From positions 62,001-126,000 of the forward strand of contig NZ_AGAV01000008.1 in assembly GCF_000224785.1 (NCBI RefSeq): a DNA stretch of 64,000 nt, given 5' to 3'. The stretch's first letter is position 1. The number at the start of each line of letters is the position of its first letter. The position numbers and the translations under genes are program-made. The stretch comes from Lentibacillus jeotgali (GTDB lineage Bacteria; Bacillota; Bacilli; Bacillales; Amphibacillaceae). Shown here one piece after another: positions 40,388-51,493 of this stretch. The notes beneath the pieces were generated by a model. It was not told the origin of the DNA and did no database searches. It was given only the letters and a program-made list of their open reading frames with translations.

Positions 40388-43042
40388 ATGAAATGGTATC
40401 AGATGGATGTCGAAGCGGTCGAGCAAAAATTGCATGTGACAACCAAACACGGGCTGACAGATAAGCAAGCAGAGCAGCGGCAGAAGCAATACGGGCCAAA
40501 TCGGCTTGAATCCGGGAAAAATGTGTCAAAGTGGCTGATTCTCCTTAAACAATTTCAGGATTTTATGGTGCTGATACTGCTCGCTGCCACCCTGATTGCT
40601 GGGATGCTTGGGGAGTATGTTGATGCAATAGCTATTATGATCATTGTTCTGGTTAATGGCTTTTTGGGGTATTTTCAGGAGCAGAAGGCGGAGAAATCAC
40701 TTGCCAAATTAAAAGAAATGTCAGCTCCGGTTGCAGCCGTTCTGCGTGATGGCAAATGGGTGAAGATACCGTCACAGGAAGTGGTTGTTGGGGATGTTGT
40801 ACGATTAAATAGCGGGGACAGGATCCCGGCGGATATTCGAATAACGCAATCCAGCAGTCTGGAAACAGAGGAATCCGCACTTACCGGCGAGTCACTTCCA
40901 GTCATGAAACATGCCACAAGCATAACACGGGACAAGCTCGATGCCCAGGACCAAGTCAATATGGGATTTATGAGCACGTTGGTCACGCGGGGCTCGGGTA
41001 CAGGCATTGTCGTTGGAACGGGAATGAATACAGTAATGGGGCAGATTGCCTCGCTTATGGTCAAAACGGAAAAAACGACGACCCCACTGGAACACAAACT
41101 TGCTGAACTGGGCAAAATCCTGATTGCTGTTGCACTGCTCCTGACAGCTTTGGTTGTCCTTGCCGGTGTGTATCAGGGTCACCCGGTATATAACATGTTT
41201 CTCGCCGGTGTGTCGCTTGCAGTCGCCGCTATACCGGAGGGTTTGCCGGCTATTGTAACCGTTGCATTGTCACTGGGCGTTCAGCGTATGATCAGGAAGA
41301 AAGCCATTGTTCGGAAACTGTCCGCCGTTGAAACGCTTGGATGTGCATCAGTCATATGCTCGGATAAGACCGGAACCATGACCGAAAACCAAATGACTGT
41401 AAAAGAAGTATTCCTGAATGGGAAATGGTTATATGTGACAGGTGACGGCTATGATGTAAAAGGGAATGTTTATCTTAATAACGATACGGTGGACAGAAAT
41501 TTTCCAAATCTGGAATCGATGTTTTTATATGGAATGCTTTGTAATAATGCATCGTTAATGACGAAGAAAGGGAAGTGCTATGTGGATGGTGACCCAACGG
41601 ATGGCGCGCTTCTGGTTGCAGCACGGAAATTGGGTTTGTCACATCAGCTTCACGATAATTATCATGTTGTTAAAGAACTGCCTTTTGATTCCGACCGGAA
41701 GCGAATGAGCATGGTTGTTGAAGATGATAATAATATGCGCTTTCTGATAACAAAGGGAGCCCCGGAGGTTTTACTGCCCCGCTCGAATTATGTCATGAAA
41801 GAGCAGGGAAGAAAACTGATGCGATCTGAAGAAAAACGGGGGATCGATCAGGCAGTCAATAACATGGCGGATAAAGCACTGCGGACACTCGCGATTGCCA
41901 TGAGACCCCTTGCAAAAGATGAGTCTTTGAATTCAGCGGCACTGGAAAAAGACCTGACACTCGTCGGTTTATACGGGATGATGGACCCACCGAGAAAAGA
42001 GGTAAAAACAGCTATTGAAGAATGCCGGGAAGCCGGAATTAAGCCAGTTATGATAACCGGTGATCACGAAAAAACCGCCCGGGCGATAGCAGCAGAACTG
42101 AACCTGCTTCCTGAAGATGGGATGGTTCTTAATGGTTATCAGTTGAACAATATGTCTGTTTCGGAACTGCAGAATATGATTGATCAGGTTTATGTTTTTG
42201 CCAGAGTAACACCTGAACATAAGCTGAAAATCGTGAAGGCACTGCAGGAACAAGGACACATCGTCGCCATGACAGGTGATGGTGTCAACGATGCTCCGGC
42301 GATTAAAGCGAGCGACATTGGAATCAGTATGGGCGAAAGCGGCACAGATGTAACGAAGGAAGCTTCTTCGCTCATTTTGATGGATGATAATTTTGCTACG
42401 ATAAAATCAGCCATTATCGAAGGCCGAAACATCTATGAAAATATCCGTAAATTTATCCGCTATTTGCTGGCATCCAATGTCGGTGAGATTCTGGTCATGC
42501 TGTTTGCGATGCTGCTTGCCATGCCGCTGCCGCTTGTACCGGTGCAGATCCTTTGGGTTAACCTTGTGACCGACGGACTTCCTGCTATGGCACTTGGACT
42601 GGATCAGTCGGAAGATGATGTGATGAAGCGCGGACCTAGGAATCCGAAAGAGGGGGTTTTCGCCAGAGGGCTAGGATTTAAGATTATCAGTCGGGGTATT
42701 GTGATAGGTCTAGCTGCCTTAGTTGCGTTTATGATTGCCTATCAGGGAAATCCGGATAATCTGATTTATGGTCAGACAATCGCCTTTACTACATTGGTGA
42801 TGGCACAGCTGATTCATGTTTTTGACTGCCGGAGCGAACACTCGATTTTTGCACGAAACCCATTTGAAAATAAATACCTGGTTCTGGCGGTTTTATCATC
42901 GGTGTTGCTATTACTGGTTGTCATCTACTGGGCACCTTTGCAGCCCGTTTTCCATACAACAGCCCTGAATCTAAGAGACTGGCTGCTCGTTCTTGCGTTG
43001 AGCTTCCTGCCGAGTGTCCTGTTCGGCTTTAGCAAAAAGTAG
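40388..43042 (+). CDS. yloB: Calcium-translocating P-type ATPase (YloB/PMR1-like)
   Basis: P2A-type ATPase, probably exporting Ca2+. Actuator TGES at 167-170, ion-site motif PEGLP at 283-287, phosphorylated Asp326 in CSDKTGT, hinge TGDGVNDAPA in the P domain, and six C-terminal membrane helices. Length is 884 aa, like B. subtilis YloB (890), which is involved in spore germination. ATG after GGAGGGAATGCTGG. Divergent from rqcH across a 179-base gap. Confidence 0.92.
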   Translation: MKWYQMDVEAVEQKLHVTTKHGLTDKQAEQRQKQYGPNRLESGKNVSKWLILLKQFQDFMVLILLAATLIAGMLGEYVDAIAIMIIVLVNGFLGYFQEQKAEKSLAKLKEMSAPVAAVLRDGKWVKIPSQEVVVGDVVRLNSGDRIPADIRITQSSSLETEESALTGESLPVMKHATSITRDKLDAQDQVNMGFMSTLVTRGSGTGIVVGTGMNTVMGQIASLMVKTEKTTTPLEHKLAELGKILIAVALLLTALVVLAGVYQGHPVYNMFLAGVSLAVAAIPEGLPAIVTVALSLGVQRMIRKKAIVRKLSAVETLGCASVICSDKTGTMTENQMTVKEVFLNGKWLYVTGDGYDVKGNVYLNNDTVDRNFPNLESMFLYGMLCNNASLMTKKGKCYVDGDPTDGALLVAARKLGLSHQLHDNYHVVKELPFDSDRKRMSMVVEDDNNMRFLITKGAPEVLLPRSNYVMKEQGRKLMRSEEKRGIDQAVNNMADKALRTLAIAMRPLAKDESLNSAALEKDLTLVGLYGMMDPPRKEVKTAIEECREAGIKPVMITGDHEKTARAIAAELNLLPEDGMVLNGYQLNNMSVSELQNMIDQVYVFARVTPEHKLKIVKALQEQGHIVAMTGDGVNDAPAIKASDIGISMGESGTDVTKEASSLILMDDNFATIKSAIIEGRNIYENIRKFIRYLLASNVGEILVMLFAMLLAMPLPLVPVQILWVNLVTDGLPAMALGLDQSEDDVMKRGPRNPKEGVFARGLGFKIISRGIVIGLAALVAFMIAYQGNPDNLIYGQTIAFTTLVMAQLIHVFDCRSEHSIFARNPFENKYLVLAVLSSVLLLLVVIYWAPLQPVFHTTALNLRDWLLVLALSFLPSVLFGFSKK

Positions 43043-43061
43043 ATATGATAAAGTGAAACTT

Positions 43062-43093
43062 AAATCAGTGGGGCGTTTTTTCCCCACTGATTT
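43062..43093 (+). terminator. Terminator/palindrome after yloB
   Basis: AAATCAGTGGGG pairs perfectly with CCCCACTGATTT (12 bp, loop CGTTTTTT). The T-run is in the loop; TCTTAG follows. Half of it (AATCAGTGGGG with preceding GTGAAA) recurs near 56007-56024, so this may also be a dispersed repeat. Confidence 0.7.
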
Positions 43094-43408
43094 CTTAGTT
43101 GAATAGAATCGGGCATTTAGGAACAGTTTACTGTCCACGAGATGCGGGGTACGGTCCTTCTTACGGAGAAGGGTTTTTATTTTGCCTGACAACTTGTTAT
43201 AATGAGATTCTGGGAATAGGGAGCGTTGCCGTTTTGTTTTAAAATCCCCGCTATAAGGTCGTAATATAGAGAAAATGAAAGAATAAGTCCAAATTACACA
43301 GTAAATGGTTGTATTTTCGCTTTTATTTACACTATAATAGATTTATTATACTTATAGATTAACGCCAGTTATTAATGAAAACAGACAGAATTCTAAGGGG
43401 GAACTAGC
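43094..43408 (+). promoter_or_regulatory. Promoter region of remA-gmk-rpoZ
   Basis: Non-coding. Two promoter-like elements: extended -10 TGTTATAAT at 43195-43203, and TTGTAT-N18-TATAAT at 43309-43338. The second lies about 70 bases before remA. The yloC gene that precedes remA in B. subtilis is absent. Confidence 0.5.
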
Positions 43409-43675
43409 TTGAGTTTACGGTTAATTAACATAGGGTTCGGGAATGTGGTTTCGGCTAACCGGGTTATCTCGATCGTTTCACCGGAATCAGCACCGATTAA
43501 GCGAATTATTACAGTAGCTCGTGACAACAATAAATTGGTGGATGCTACTTATGGGCGGCGGACTCGTGCTGTTATCATCACCGACAGCGATCATGTTGTC
43601 CTGTCGGCTGTGCAGCCGGAAACTGTCGGACAGCGTGTAATCAGTCATGAGGAAGTCATAGACGAGAATAACTAG
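43409..43675 (+). CDS. remA: Extracellular matrix regulator RemA
   Basis: Ring-forming DNA-binding activator of biofilm matrix and osmoprotection genes in B. subtilis. The 88-aa sequence ([20 protein letters not shown]...) is almost fully conserved in the family. TTG start with AAGGGGGA ahead. Followed after 11 bases by gmk. Confidence 0.94.
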   Translation: MSLRLINIGFGNVVSANRVISIVSPESAPIKRIITVARDNNKLVDATYGRRTRAVIITDSDHVVLSAVQPETVGQRVISHEEVIDENN

Positions 43676-43686
43676 GAGGAAACGTT

Positions 43687-44301
43687 GTGATTGATGAAAA
43701 TGGCATTTTATTTGTTTTATCCGGACCTTCAGGCGTAGGGAAAGGAACTGTTCGACGGGAGCTTTTTGAGCGTGCCAACGACCTTAAGTACTCAATTTCC
43801 ATGACTACAAGGGAAATACGCCCCGGTGAATCAGAAGGCGTCGATTATTTCTACAAGACAAATGAGGAATTTGAACGGATGATCGAAGCCGGACAACTTT
43901 TGGAATATGCGCGTTTTGTCAATAATTATTACGGGACACCGCGTAAATACGTAGAAGATACATTGCAGGATGGTAAAGACGTATTTCTTGAGATTGAAGT
44001 GCAGGGAGCCATGCAAGTGAAGAAGAATTTTCCGGAAGGTGTTTTCATCTTCTTGTTCCCTCCCAGTCTGGAAGAATTAAAAAACCGCATTGTCGAAAGG
44101 GGTACGGAATCACAGGAGTTGGTGCTTAAGCGGCTGAAAGAAGCTCAGAACGAGATTGACATGATGGACGCCTATGATTATGTCGTCGTCAATGATGATG
44201 TTGATGCTGCCGTCACCAAGGTTCAATCAATCATTCAGAGCGAGCACTGCAAACGTGAGCGAATTGCAAAACAATATAAAAAGTTATTGGAGGATGAATA
44301 A
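43687..44301 (+). CDS. gmk: Guanylate kinase
   Basis: Phosphorylates GMP to GDP. P-loop GPSGVGKGT at residues 11-19; GMP-binding region [19 protein letters not shown]; lid with RGTES. Length is 204 aa. GTG start after AGGAGGAAACGTT. Operon with remA and rpoZ. Confidence 0.96.
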   Translation: MIDENGILFVLSGPSGVGKGTVRRELFERANDLKYSISMTTREIRPGESEGVDYFYKTNEEFERMIEAGQLLEYARFVNNYYGTPRKYVEDTLQDGKDVFLEIEVQGAMQVKKNFPEGVFIFLFPPSLEELKNRIVERGTESQELVLKRLKEAQNEIDMMDAYDYVVVNDDVDAAVTKVQSIIQSEHCKRERIAKQYKKLLEDE

Positions 44302-44302
44302 T

Positions 44303-44503
44303 ATGATGCTCGAACCGTCCATTGATGATTTGCAGACAAAAATAAAATCCAAGTATACACTTGTTACAATTGCTGCCAAACGGGCACGTCAAATCCGGGA
44401 AACAAATAACGTGCTTGTTGATGACCCGCAATCGAATAAATATGTAGGGCTGGCACTTGAAGAAATTATGGCTGAAAAGCTGTATGTAAAAGAAGATAAG
44501 TAA
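44303..44503 (+). CDS. rpoZ: RNA polymerase omega subunit
   Basis: Small subunit that helps assemble RNA polymerase. 66 aa with [24 protein letters not shown] and [10 protein letters not shown], all typical of RpoZ. ATG 44303 (or 44306) one base after the gmk stop, with GGAGG nine bases ahead. Confidence 0.95.
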   Translation: MMLEPSIDDLQTKIKSKYTLVTIAAKRARQIRETNNVLVDDPQSNKYVGLALEEIMAEKLYVKEDK

Positions 44504-44510
44504 TCCTGAT

Positions 44511-44550
44511 GACCCTCGCTTTTCTTGTTCGTATGCGGGGGTCTAAGTTT
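44511..44550 (+). terminator. Possible terminator after rpoZ
   Basis: GACCCTCGC pairs with GCGGGGGTC (one T-G pair, loop 15), followed by TAAGTTTTAG, a weak T-run. May be leaky so that coaBC is still read. Confidence 0.5.
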
Positions 44551-44555
44551 TAGGT

Positions 44556-44707
44556 AGTTGTTCAAAGAGTTTGGTAAAAATGACTTATCGAATTTCGTCG
44601 TTGGTTTGTTTCTTCGCTGCTCATGTATCTCATTGCATACATTCCGCTGCTTGAAACTGCGCCGCCTCGAACTTCTCGGCCTCTTTATCCTCCTTTTTGA
44701 ACACGCT
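44556..44707 (+). repeat. Full copy of the GTTGTTCAAA...TTTGAACAC repeat
   Basis: About 152 bp between rpoZ and coaBC with ends GTTGTTCAAAGAG and CTTTTTGAACACGC. The middle is non-coding. Same end sequences as 1091-1138 and the half copy at 56581-56604. Confidence 0.7.
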
Positions 44708-44761
44708 CTGTAAGGTGAACTTCGACCGTCAACCATATTTTAGGGAACGAGGGGATGTACG

Positions 44762-45970
44762 ATGATCCAGAATAAAAATATACTGTTGGGAGTTTCGGGT
44801 GGTATAGCTGCCTATAAAGCGTGTGCTCTGACAAGCAAGTTGACCCAACAGGGGGCGGCTGTAAAAGTGATTATGACGGATAATGCCGCAAAATTTGTAT
44901 CACCTTTAACATTTCAGGCATTGTCCAGAAACCCTGTCCACATTGATACATTTGATGAAAAGGATCCTGCAAAAATTGCCCATATTGATCTGGCTGACTG
45001 GGCTGACATCACCTTGCTTGCTCCGGCGACAGCGAATATCATCGGCAAATTGGCAAATGGGATTGCCGATGATATGCTATCAACTGTTCTGCTTGCCACT
45101 CAGTCCAGTGTCTATGTTGCCCCGGCGATGAACGTACATATGTATGCTCACCCAGCGGTTATCGCAAACATGAAACAGCTTGATTCATGGGGCTATCATT
45201 TTATTGAACCAGGCGCAGGGTACCTAGCCTGCGGGTATGTCGGCAAGGGACGACTGGAAGAGCCTGAGAGCATTATTGCTGCGGTTGCGGAGCATCAGGG
45301 GAGGGGCGATTTGTTTTCAGGGAAAAAAGTGCTGATTTCTGCGGGGCCTACTCAGGAAAAGGTGGATCCGGTGCGTTTTTTTACAAACCGGTCCTCCGGA
45401 AAAATGGGCTTTGCGCTGGCTGAAGCAGCAGCGAGTGCTGGTGCCGACGTGACACTTGTTGCCGGGCCTGTCAGTCTGGAAACGGGAAATAAACGCATCA
45501 ACCGGATTGATGTTGTGACCGCTGAAGAAATGTATCAAGCCATGCACGATCACTTCCACACCAGTGATATCGTTATTAAAGCTGCCGCTGTTGCCGATTA
45601 CCGTCCAAAGCAGATTTATGGTGAGAAGATGAAAAAACAACCTGATGACTGGCGCGTAGAAATGGAGCGGACACAAGATATTTTGCAGTCACTTGGTGAA
45701 GCGAAAAAACACCAATTTTTAGCCGGATTTGCTGCTGAAACAACCAACCCTGTGGAATATGGCATCACCAAACTGCAGAAAAAGAATCTTGATGCCATTA
45801 TCGTTAACAACGTAGCTGCTGAAGGCGCTGGGTTTGGCGGAGATACAAATGTGGTCACATATGTCAACAAAACAGAGGAAAAAGAAGACATTGCGTTAAG
45901 ATCCAAACAGGAGATTGCTAAGGAAATACTGAAACTCATAGCCCGTGATATGAAGGATGAACCAAAGTGA
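44762..45970 (+). CDS. coaBC: Bifunctional phosphopantothenoylcysteine decarboxylase/synthetase CoaBC
   Basis: Two steps of coenzyme A synthesis. N-terminal flavin decarboxylase CoaC (to about residue 185) with catalytic His74 and the PAMNVHM and LACGYVGKGRL blocks; C-terminal CTP-dependent CoaB from about residue 188 (VLISAGPTQEKVDPVRF). Length is 402 aa. The stop overlaps the priA GTG by 4 bases. Confidence 0.95.
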   Translation: MIQNKNILLGVSGGIAAYKACALTSKLTQQGAAVKVIMTDNAAKFVSPLTFQALSRNPVHIDTFDEKDPAKIAHIDLADWADITLLAPATANIIGKLANGIADDMLSTVLLATQSSVYVAPAMNVHMYAHPAVIANMKQLDSWGYHFIEPGAGYLACGYVGKGRLEEPESIIAAVAEHQGRGDLFSGKKVLISAGPTQEKVDPVRFFTNRSSGKMGFALAEAAASAGADVTLVAGPVSLETGNKRINRIDVVTAEEMYQAMHDHFHTSDIVIKAAAVADYRPKQIYGEKMKKQPDDWRVEMERTQDILQSLGEAKKHQFLAGFAAETTNPVEYGITKLQKKNLDAIIVNNVAAEGAGFGGDTNVVTYVNKTEEKEDIALRSKQEIAKEILKLIARDMKDEPK

Positions 45971-48372
45971 TTGCTAAAGTAATTGTGGATGTTCCTGCCA
46001 GTTCGATTAACCAGACATTCGATTACCGGATACCTGGACGGTTTCAGGAGATTCTGCAGCCGGGGATGCGGGTCATCGTTCCATTTGGCCCAAGAAAAGT
46101 AATGGGATATGTCGTTGCAAGAGCAAGTGAATCTTCCTTTGATAAATTAAAGGAATTAATCGACATACTTGATTTGACCCCGATTCTGACATCTGAATTG
46201 CTGGATTTGGGCAAATGGCTGGCGGAAGAGACTTTAAGTTTATACATCACGGCTTTTCAGGCGATGCTGCCTCAAGTGTTGAAAGCAAACTATAAAAAAG
46301 AACTGGAACGATTGACGAGTGAACCGCTTCCTGAGCAGCTTGAAGCGTTTTTTGCTGGACGGGATTTTGTTTCGTATGAAGAGTTAGATAATGCCGGAGT
46401 CAGTTTTTACCAGGTGCAGAAAGCGATACAAGCTGGTGATATTACTGTTCATTACTCGGTTAAATCAAGGGTTACAAAAAAGCATATAACTTACCTCAAA
46501 CCGTCACGTGACATTCATCTGCTGGAGGAAGCGCTGCAGGATATGTCGAACAAAGCCAAAAAACAGAAGGAAATACTTGCCTTTTTTATTAATAGACCGG
46601 AAGAAATCGAATTAAACCGAGTACTGAAAAAATTTGGGACAACCCGATCTGTCATAAATGCATTACTTAATAAAAATTTGCTGAATGCGTTTAAGAAAGA
46701 AGTATTCAGAAACCCGTATGAAGACCATGCATTCGAGAAGACATCGGCTTTAGAACTGACGGAACAGCAGCAGGCGGCCATTAAGCCAGTGAAACAACAT
46801 ATTAAAGAAGACCGGCATGATGTATTTCTGCTGCATGGTGTAACGGGCAGCGGGAAAACAGAAATCTACCTGCAAGCTATTCAAGATGTAATTGATAAAG
46901 GGGAGGAGGCGATTGTCCTTGTCCCTGAAATTTCCCTGACACCGCAAATGGTCAAACGGTTCAAGGGGCGGTTCGGTTCGAATGTTGCTGTATTGCATAG
47001 CGCTCTATCCCATGGTGAAAAATACGACGAATGGCGGCGCGTCCACCGTAAAGAGGTCCAAGTAGTGGTCGGTGCCAGATCAGCTGTATTTGCCCCGTTT
47101 GAAAATCTCGGTATCATTATTATCGATGAGGAGCATGAGAACAGCTATAAACAAGAAGATCAGCCGCGCTATCATGCACGTGATGTGGCTATTCATCGCG
47201 GAAAGGACCATTATTGCCCGGTCATACTTGGCAGTGCGACGCCGACATTGGAATCATATGCGAGGGCACAAAAAGGGGTTTATCAGCTGGCAACCCTGAG
47301 TAAACGAACCAATGAAAAGGCGATGCCTGAGGTCAATATTGTGGATATGCGTGATGAACTGCATGCCGGTAATCGGTCAATGTTTTCACGCAGCCTGAAA
47401 GAAAATATACAAGCGTGTATCAGTCGAGGTGAACAAATTGTCCTGTTATTAAACCGCCGCGGCTACTCAACGTTTGTTATGTGCAGGGAATGCGGTCATG
47501 TCAAAGAATGCCCGCATTGTGACATCGCTCTGACTTTCCATAAACACAACAACCGGCTAAAGTGCCACTATTGTTCTTATGAAGAACCGATGCCAATGTA
47601 TTGTCCCTCATGCAGCAGTCACTTAATCCGTTTTTTCGGCACGGGAACACAGCGCATAGAAGAATCGCTGACCCAGTTGATTCCGGAAGCAAGGGTGCTG
47701 CGGATGGATGTGGATACGACAAGAAGAAAAGGGGCACATGAAAAATTGCTGAATCAGTTTGCCAATAAAGAAGCAGATATACTTCTGGGAACGCAAATGA
47801 TTGCAAAAGGGCTTGATTTTGAAAATGTCACGCTAGTCGGTGTTCTGACTGCTGACTCGATGCTGAACCTGCCGGATTTCCGCTCCTCCGAAAAAACGTT
47901 TCAACTTCTGACACAGGTGAGCGGCCGGGCAGGAAGACACGAACTGCCAGGTGAAGTGATTGTCCAGACATACACACCGGAACATTACAGTATTGAACTG
48001 GCCAGCCATTATAATTTTATCCAGTTTTATCAGCGGGAAATGCAAGTCCGCAAAAAATTTCAATATCCGCCATACGTTTTCCTGGCATTAATCACGGTAT
48101 CACATCAGAATCATGTGACAGCGGTTCAAACCACCCAAAAAATTGTAAAACGTTTATGGGAGTATGTCGGGCAAGGTACAGTCATCTTAGGGCCAACACC
48201 ATCACCAATATCACGGATGAAGGATAGATATCGCTACCAATGCATGGTAAAATACAAACAGGAACCCGAACTGCGGACACTAATCAATAAAATTATCCGG
48301 CAATTTGACGAGGAGATGCGCAAAGACGATTTGCAGATTGTCGTGGATATGCAGCCGTACCAGCTAATGTGA
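45967..48372 (+). CDS. priA: Primosomal replication restart helicase PriA
   Basis: Superfamily 2 helicase that restarts stalled forks. N-terminal DNA-binding domain, Walker [10 protein letters not shown] at about residues 291-299, DEEH box near 391, and a zinc region with eight Cys ([13 protein letters not shown]...CHYC...CPSC). [14 protein letters not shown] is motif V-like. Length is 801 aa. GTG start overlapping coaBC. Confidence 0.95.
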   Translation: MIAKVIVDVPASSINQTFDYRIPGRFQEILQPGMRVIVPFGPRKVMGYVVARASESSFDKLKELIDILDLTPILTSELLDLGKWLAEETLSLYITAFQAMLPQVLKANYKKELERLTSEPLPEQLEAFFAGRDFVSYEELDNAGVSFYQVQKAIQAGDITVHYSVKSRVTKKHITYLKPSRDIHLLEEALQDMSNKAKKQKEILAFFINRPEEIELNRVLKKFGTTRSVINALLNKNLLNAFKKEVFRNPYEDHAFEKTSALELTEQQQAAIKPVKQHIKEDRHDVFLLHGVTGSGKTEIYLQAIQDVIDKGEEAIVLVPEISLTPQMVKRFKGRFGSNVAVLHSALSHGEKYDEWRRVHRKEVQVVVGARSAVFAPFENLGIIIIDEEHENSYKQEDQPRYHARDVAIHRGKDHYCPVILGSATPTLESYARAQKGVYQLATLSKRTNEKAMPEVNIVDMRDELHAGNRSMFSRSLKENIQACISRGEQIVLLLNRRGYSTFVMCRECGHVKECPHCDIALTFHKHNNRLKCHYCSYEEPMPMYCPSCSSHLIRFFGTGTQRIEESLTQLIPEARVLRMDVDTTRRKGAHEKLLNQFANKEADILLGTQMIAKGLDFENVTLVGVLTADSMLNLPDFRSSEKTFQLLTQVSGRAGRHELPGEVIVQTYTPEHYSIELASHYNFIQFYQREMQVRKKFQYPPYVFLALITVSHQNHVTAVQTTQKIVKRLWEYVGQGTVILGPTPSPISRMKDRYRYQCMVKYKQEPELRTLINKIIRQFDEEMRKDDLQIVVDMQPYQLM

Positions 48373-48403
48373 TAAACGCTGTACAAGAAAGGAGTACCGC
48401 CTA

Positions 48404-49345
48404 ATGAAAAGACTTGTTTTTATGGGGACACCGGAATTTTCGGTGCCAATCCTGGAGACACTTGTGCATACCGAATATGAACTTGTTCTGGTTGTGACTC
48501 AACCTGATCGTCCTAAAGGCAGAAAAAAAACCGTTACACCGCCCCCCGTTAAAAAAACAGCAGAAAAATATAATATTCCGGTGCTGCAGCCGGAAAAACT
48601 GAGAGATGAATATAAAAAAATACTCGCATATGAGCCCGACATCATTATTACAGCAGCCTATGGACAAATATTGCCAAAAGAACTGCTTGACATCCCTGAA
48701 TTCGGCTGTATTAATGTCCATGCATCATTACTGCCTGAACTCCGGGGCGGCGCTCCAATTCATTATGCTATTTTAGAGGGGAAAGAAGAAACGGGCATCA
48801 CCCTTATGTATATGGCAGAAAAATTGGATGCTGGTGACATAATCGCACAGCAACCTGTAAAGATCGCTGACACTGATCATGTCGGAACGCTTCATGACAA
48901 ACTGTCTCAAATAGGTGCTGATCTTCTGGCTGATACATTACCGGAAATATTCGCCCGAAAGATTACTCCCGAGAGTCAGGATGAAAGTAAGGCCACATTT
49001 GCATTTAATATTAAACGCGATCAGGAAAGAATCGATTGGCAAAACCCGCATAACGTTATTTATAATCATATTAGAGGATTACATCCGTGGCCGGTTTCAT
49101 TTACACAGTATGATGGAGACCTGATGAAGATATGGTGGGGTGAAATGGATGATCAAATTTATAAAGGCAAGCCCGGAGAAGTTGTTGACATCATAGACAA
49201 TGAAGCCTTTGTCGTCGTATGCGGCAACAAGAAAGGCATCCGGGTAACGGAAATACAGCCTGCCGGAAAAAAAAGGATGACGGTTAGCCAATATTTGCAG
49301 GGAGCACCTGACCGGATGAAAAAAGGCATTGTTATGGGTGATTAG
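48404..49345 (+). CDS. fmt: Methionyl-tRNA formyltransferase
   Basis: Formylates initiator Met-tRNA. Folate-binding core with [20 protein letters not shown] (catalytic Asn-His) and C-terminal tRNA-binding domain. Length is 313 aa. ATG after GAAAGGAG. In B. subtilis defA stands between priA and fmt; here only 31 bases separate them. Confidence 0.95.
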   Translation: MKRLVFMGTPEFSVPILETLVHTEYELVLVVTQPDRPKGRKKTVTPPPVKKTAEKYNIPVLQPEKLRDEYKKILAYEPDIIITAAYGQILPKELLDIPEFGCINVHASLLPELRGGAPIHYAILEGKEETGITLMYMAEKLDAGDIIAQQPVKIADTDHVGTLHDKLSQIGADLLADTLPEIFARKITPESQDESKATFAFNIKRDQERIDWQNPHNVIYNHIRGLHPWPVSFTQYDGDLMKIWWGEMDDQIYKGKPGEVVDIIDNEAFVVVCGNKKGIRVTEIQPAGKKRMTVSQYLQGAPDRMKKGIVMGD

Positions 49346-50692
49346 ATGAAAAGCTTTCAGGTAAGAGAAGCAATTGTTGAACTGCTCGTGCGTATCGAGC
49401 GGGACAGCGGCTTCAGTCATTTATTGATTGATCATGAAATCAAATCCCGCAGCATTCCCTCAAAAGACGAAGCTCTGATGACAGAAATTGTTTACGGCAC
49501 CATTCAGCGAAAGCTAACCCTGGATTACTATTTGGATGCTTTTGTCGATACAAAGAAAAAAATAAAACCATGGGTGCGCATGCTCTTGCGCATGTCTGTT
49601 TATCAGATGCATTTTCTTGATAGGGTCCCGGATCATGCCATCATCCATGAAGCAGTTGAAATTGCCAAGCATAGGGGACATAAGGGGATTGCTTCATTTG
49701 TTAACGGTGTGCTGAGAAGCATGCAGCGCAAAGGTGCTCCGGATACAGACGCAATTGAAAGTAAAGCAAAACAGCTTGCCATTGAAACAAGTCATCCTGA
49801 ATGGCTTGTTAAACGATGGATTGACATGTATGGTTATGACATGACACGAGACATGTGTGACGCCAATCTGGCGAGAAAACCCTTGTCAGTCCGTGTACAG
49901 CCATTAAAAATCAGTCGCCGGCAAGCGATGGATGAGCTGCATGAACTCGGGTTTGAAACAAGACCCTCCGATTTCTCCGGTCAGGGCATTATTGTTGATC
50001 AGGGAAATATTTTGCGGACAAGACTTTTTGAAGAGGGTTATGTCACGATTCAGGATCAAAGCTCAATGCTCGTAACGGAGATGCTTAATGCCGAGCCCGG
50101 GATGTCTGTTTTGGATGCTTGCAGTGCACCAGGCGGCAAAGTGACACATACCGCCGAAAAAATGCAAAACAAGGGGTCAATCTGTGCATATGACCTTCAT
50201 GCCAAGAAAGCAGAACAAATAAACCATAAAGCAGCTGAACTTGATTTAACGATCATTGACGCCAATGCCGGGGACGCCCGTAAATTATTGGAAAAACACG
50301 AAAAGGGAAGTTTTGACCGTATTTTAATTGATGCGCCGTGTTCGGGCCTTGGTGTGATCCGCGGTAAGCCGGACATCAAATATAATAAAACGGAAAACGA
50401 TATTTATCGTTTAGCACAGATTCAGACAGATATACTGGAGAATGTGGCCCCATTATTAAAAAGAGGTGGGCTTTTGATATATAGCACCTGTACGGTTGAT
50501 AAAACGGAGAATGACGAAGTTGCAGCAAACTTTCTGACCCAAAATCCAGAATTTATGTTAGACAGAGCCTTTTTTGAACAATTACCATCCATGATTCAGC
50601 ATTCACCAGGGCATTCTGAAATTGGTCTGCAATTATTTCCGCAAACATTTTCAACTGACGGGTTTTTTCTGACAAGGATCAAGCGAGTATAA
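49346..50692 (+). CDS. rsmB: 16S rRNA m5C967 methyltransferase RsmB
   Basis: N-terminal NusB-like RNA-binding domain (about 1-140), then a SAM methyltransferase with DACSAPGGKVTH, DAPCSGLGVIRGKPDIKY and the catalytic Cys in YSTCTV. Length is 448 aa. The ATG follows the fmt stop directly. Also called sun/yloM. Confidence 0.94.
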   Translation: MKSFQVREAIVELLVRIERDSGFSHLLIDHEIKSRSIPSKDEALMTEIVYGTIQRKLTLDYYLDAFVDTKKKIKPWVRMLLRMSVYQMHFLDRVPDHAIIHEAVEIAKHRGHKGIASFVNGVLRSMQRKGAPDTDAIESKAKQLAIETSHPEWLVKRWIDMYGYDMTRDMCDANLARKPLSVRVQPLKISRRQAMDELHELGFETRPSDFSGQGIIVDQGNILRTRLFEEGYVTIQDQSSMLVTEMLNAEPGMSVLDACSAPGGKVTHTAEKMQNKGSICAYDLHAKKAEQINHKAAELDLTIIDANAGDARKLLEKHEKGSFDRILIDAPCSGLGVIRGKPDIKYNKTENDIYRLAQIQTDILENVAPLLKRGGLLIYSTCTVDKTENDEVAANFLTQNPEFMLDRAFFEQLPSMIQHSPGHSEIGLQLFPQTFSTDGFFLTRIKRV

Positions 50693-50737
50693 CCAACGTG
50701 CAGGCTATAAAATGAGTGCTGTTGAGAGGTGAAAAAG

Positions 50738-51493
50738 GTGAAAGCATATTTTCAGACAGATCAAGGACGCGTCAGACCCCATAATGAAGATGATGGCGGC
50801 GTATTTTATAACCGGACAGGCCAGATGCTTGCAATTATTGCTGATGGGATGGGTGGTCATCAGGCGGGAGATGTCGCAAGTAAAATGGCTACATCCTTTG
50901 TCCGGGATAAATGGCAGCAGACCGATGACTTTAATTCATCTGAAGCATCTGAGACATGGTTGAAGGAAACCCTTGAGGAAGCGAATCTTGCCCTTCTGGA
51001 ACATGCTCAAAATAATGAAGCATGTGCCGGTATGGGAACGACAGTAGTCGGCGTAATTTGTACAGATGAATTTATCGCTGTTGCCCACGTCGGTGACAGC
51101 CGGTGCTATAAGTTGAGTGGCGAGGGGTTCGTGCAAATAACGGAAGATCATTCATTGGTAAATGAACTCGTTAGGTCTGGTCAGATCAGTGAGGAGGATG
51201 CTGAACACCACCCGCGTAAAAACGTTTTGTTGAAAGCACTTGGGACAGAAACAGACATAGCCGCTGATACCCAATCAATGAAATGGGAGCGGGAAAATAA
51301 ACTCTTGCTGTGTTCTGATGGTCTGACCAACAAGGTAACGGATGAAGAGCTTTCATCTTTTATTAAGAAAGATCCAGATCTTGGGGCAGTCAGTAATGAC
51401 ATGGTCGAACTTGCTAACAATCGGGGTGGAGAGGACAACATATCTCTTGTTATTGTGCATCATGATACAACCGTGGAAGAGGGTGAGACCTAA
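50738..51493 (+). CDS. prpC: PP2C-type serine/threonine phosphatase PrpC (Stp)
   Basis: Manganese phosphatase that reverses PrkC phosphorylation. PP2C metal motifs RPHNED, DGMGGH, GDSR and GGEDN are intact. Length is 251 aa. GTG 50738 is preferred over GTG 50729: AGGTGA lies five bases ahead and the N-terminus then aligns with B. subtilis PrpC. Overlaps prkC by one base. Confidence 0.94.
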   Translation: MKAYFQTDQGRVRPHNEDDGGVFYNRTGQMLAIIADGMGGHQAGDVASKMATSFVRDKWQQTDDFNSSEASETWLKETLEEANLALLEHAQNNEACAGMGTTVVGVICTDEFIAVAHVGDSRCYKLSGEGFVQITEDHSLVNELVRSGQISEEDAEHHPRKNVLLKALGTETDIAADTQSMKWERENKLLLCSDGLTNKVTDEELSSFIKKDPDLGAVSNDMVELANNRGGEDNISLVIVHHDTTVEEGET

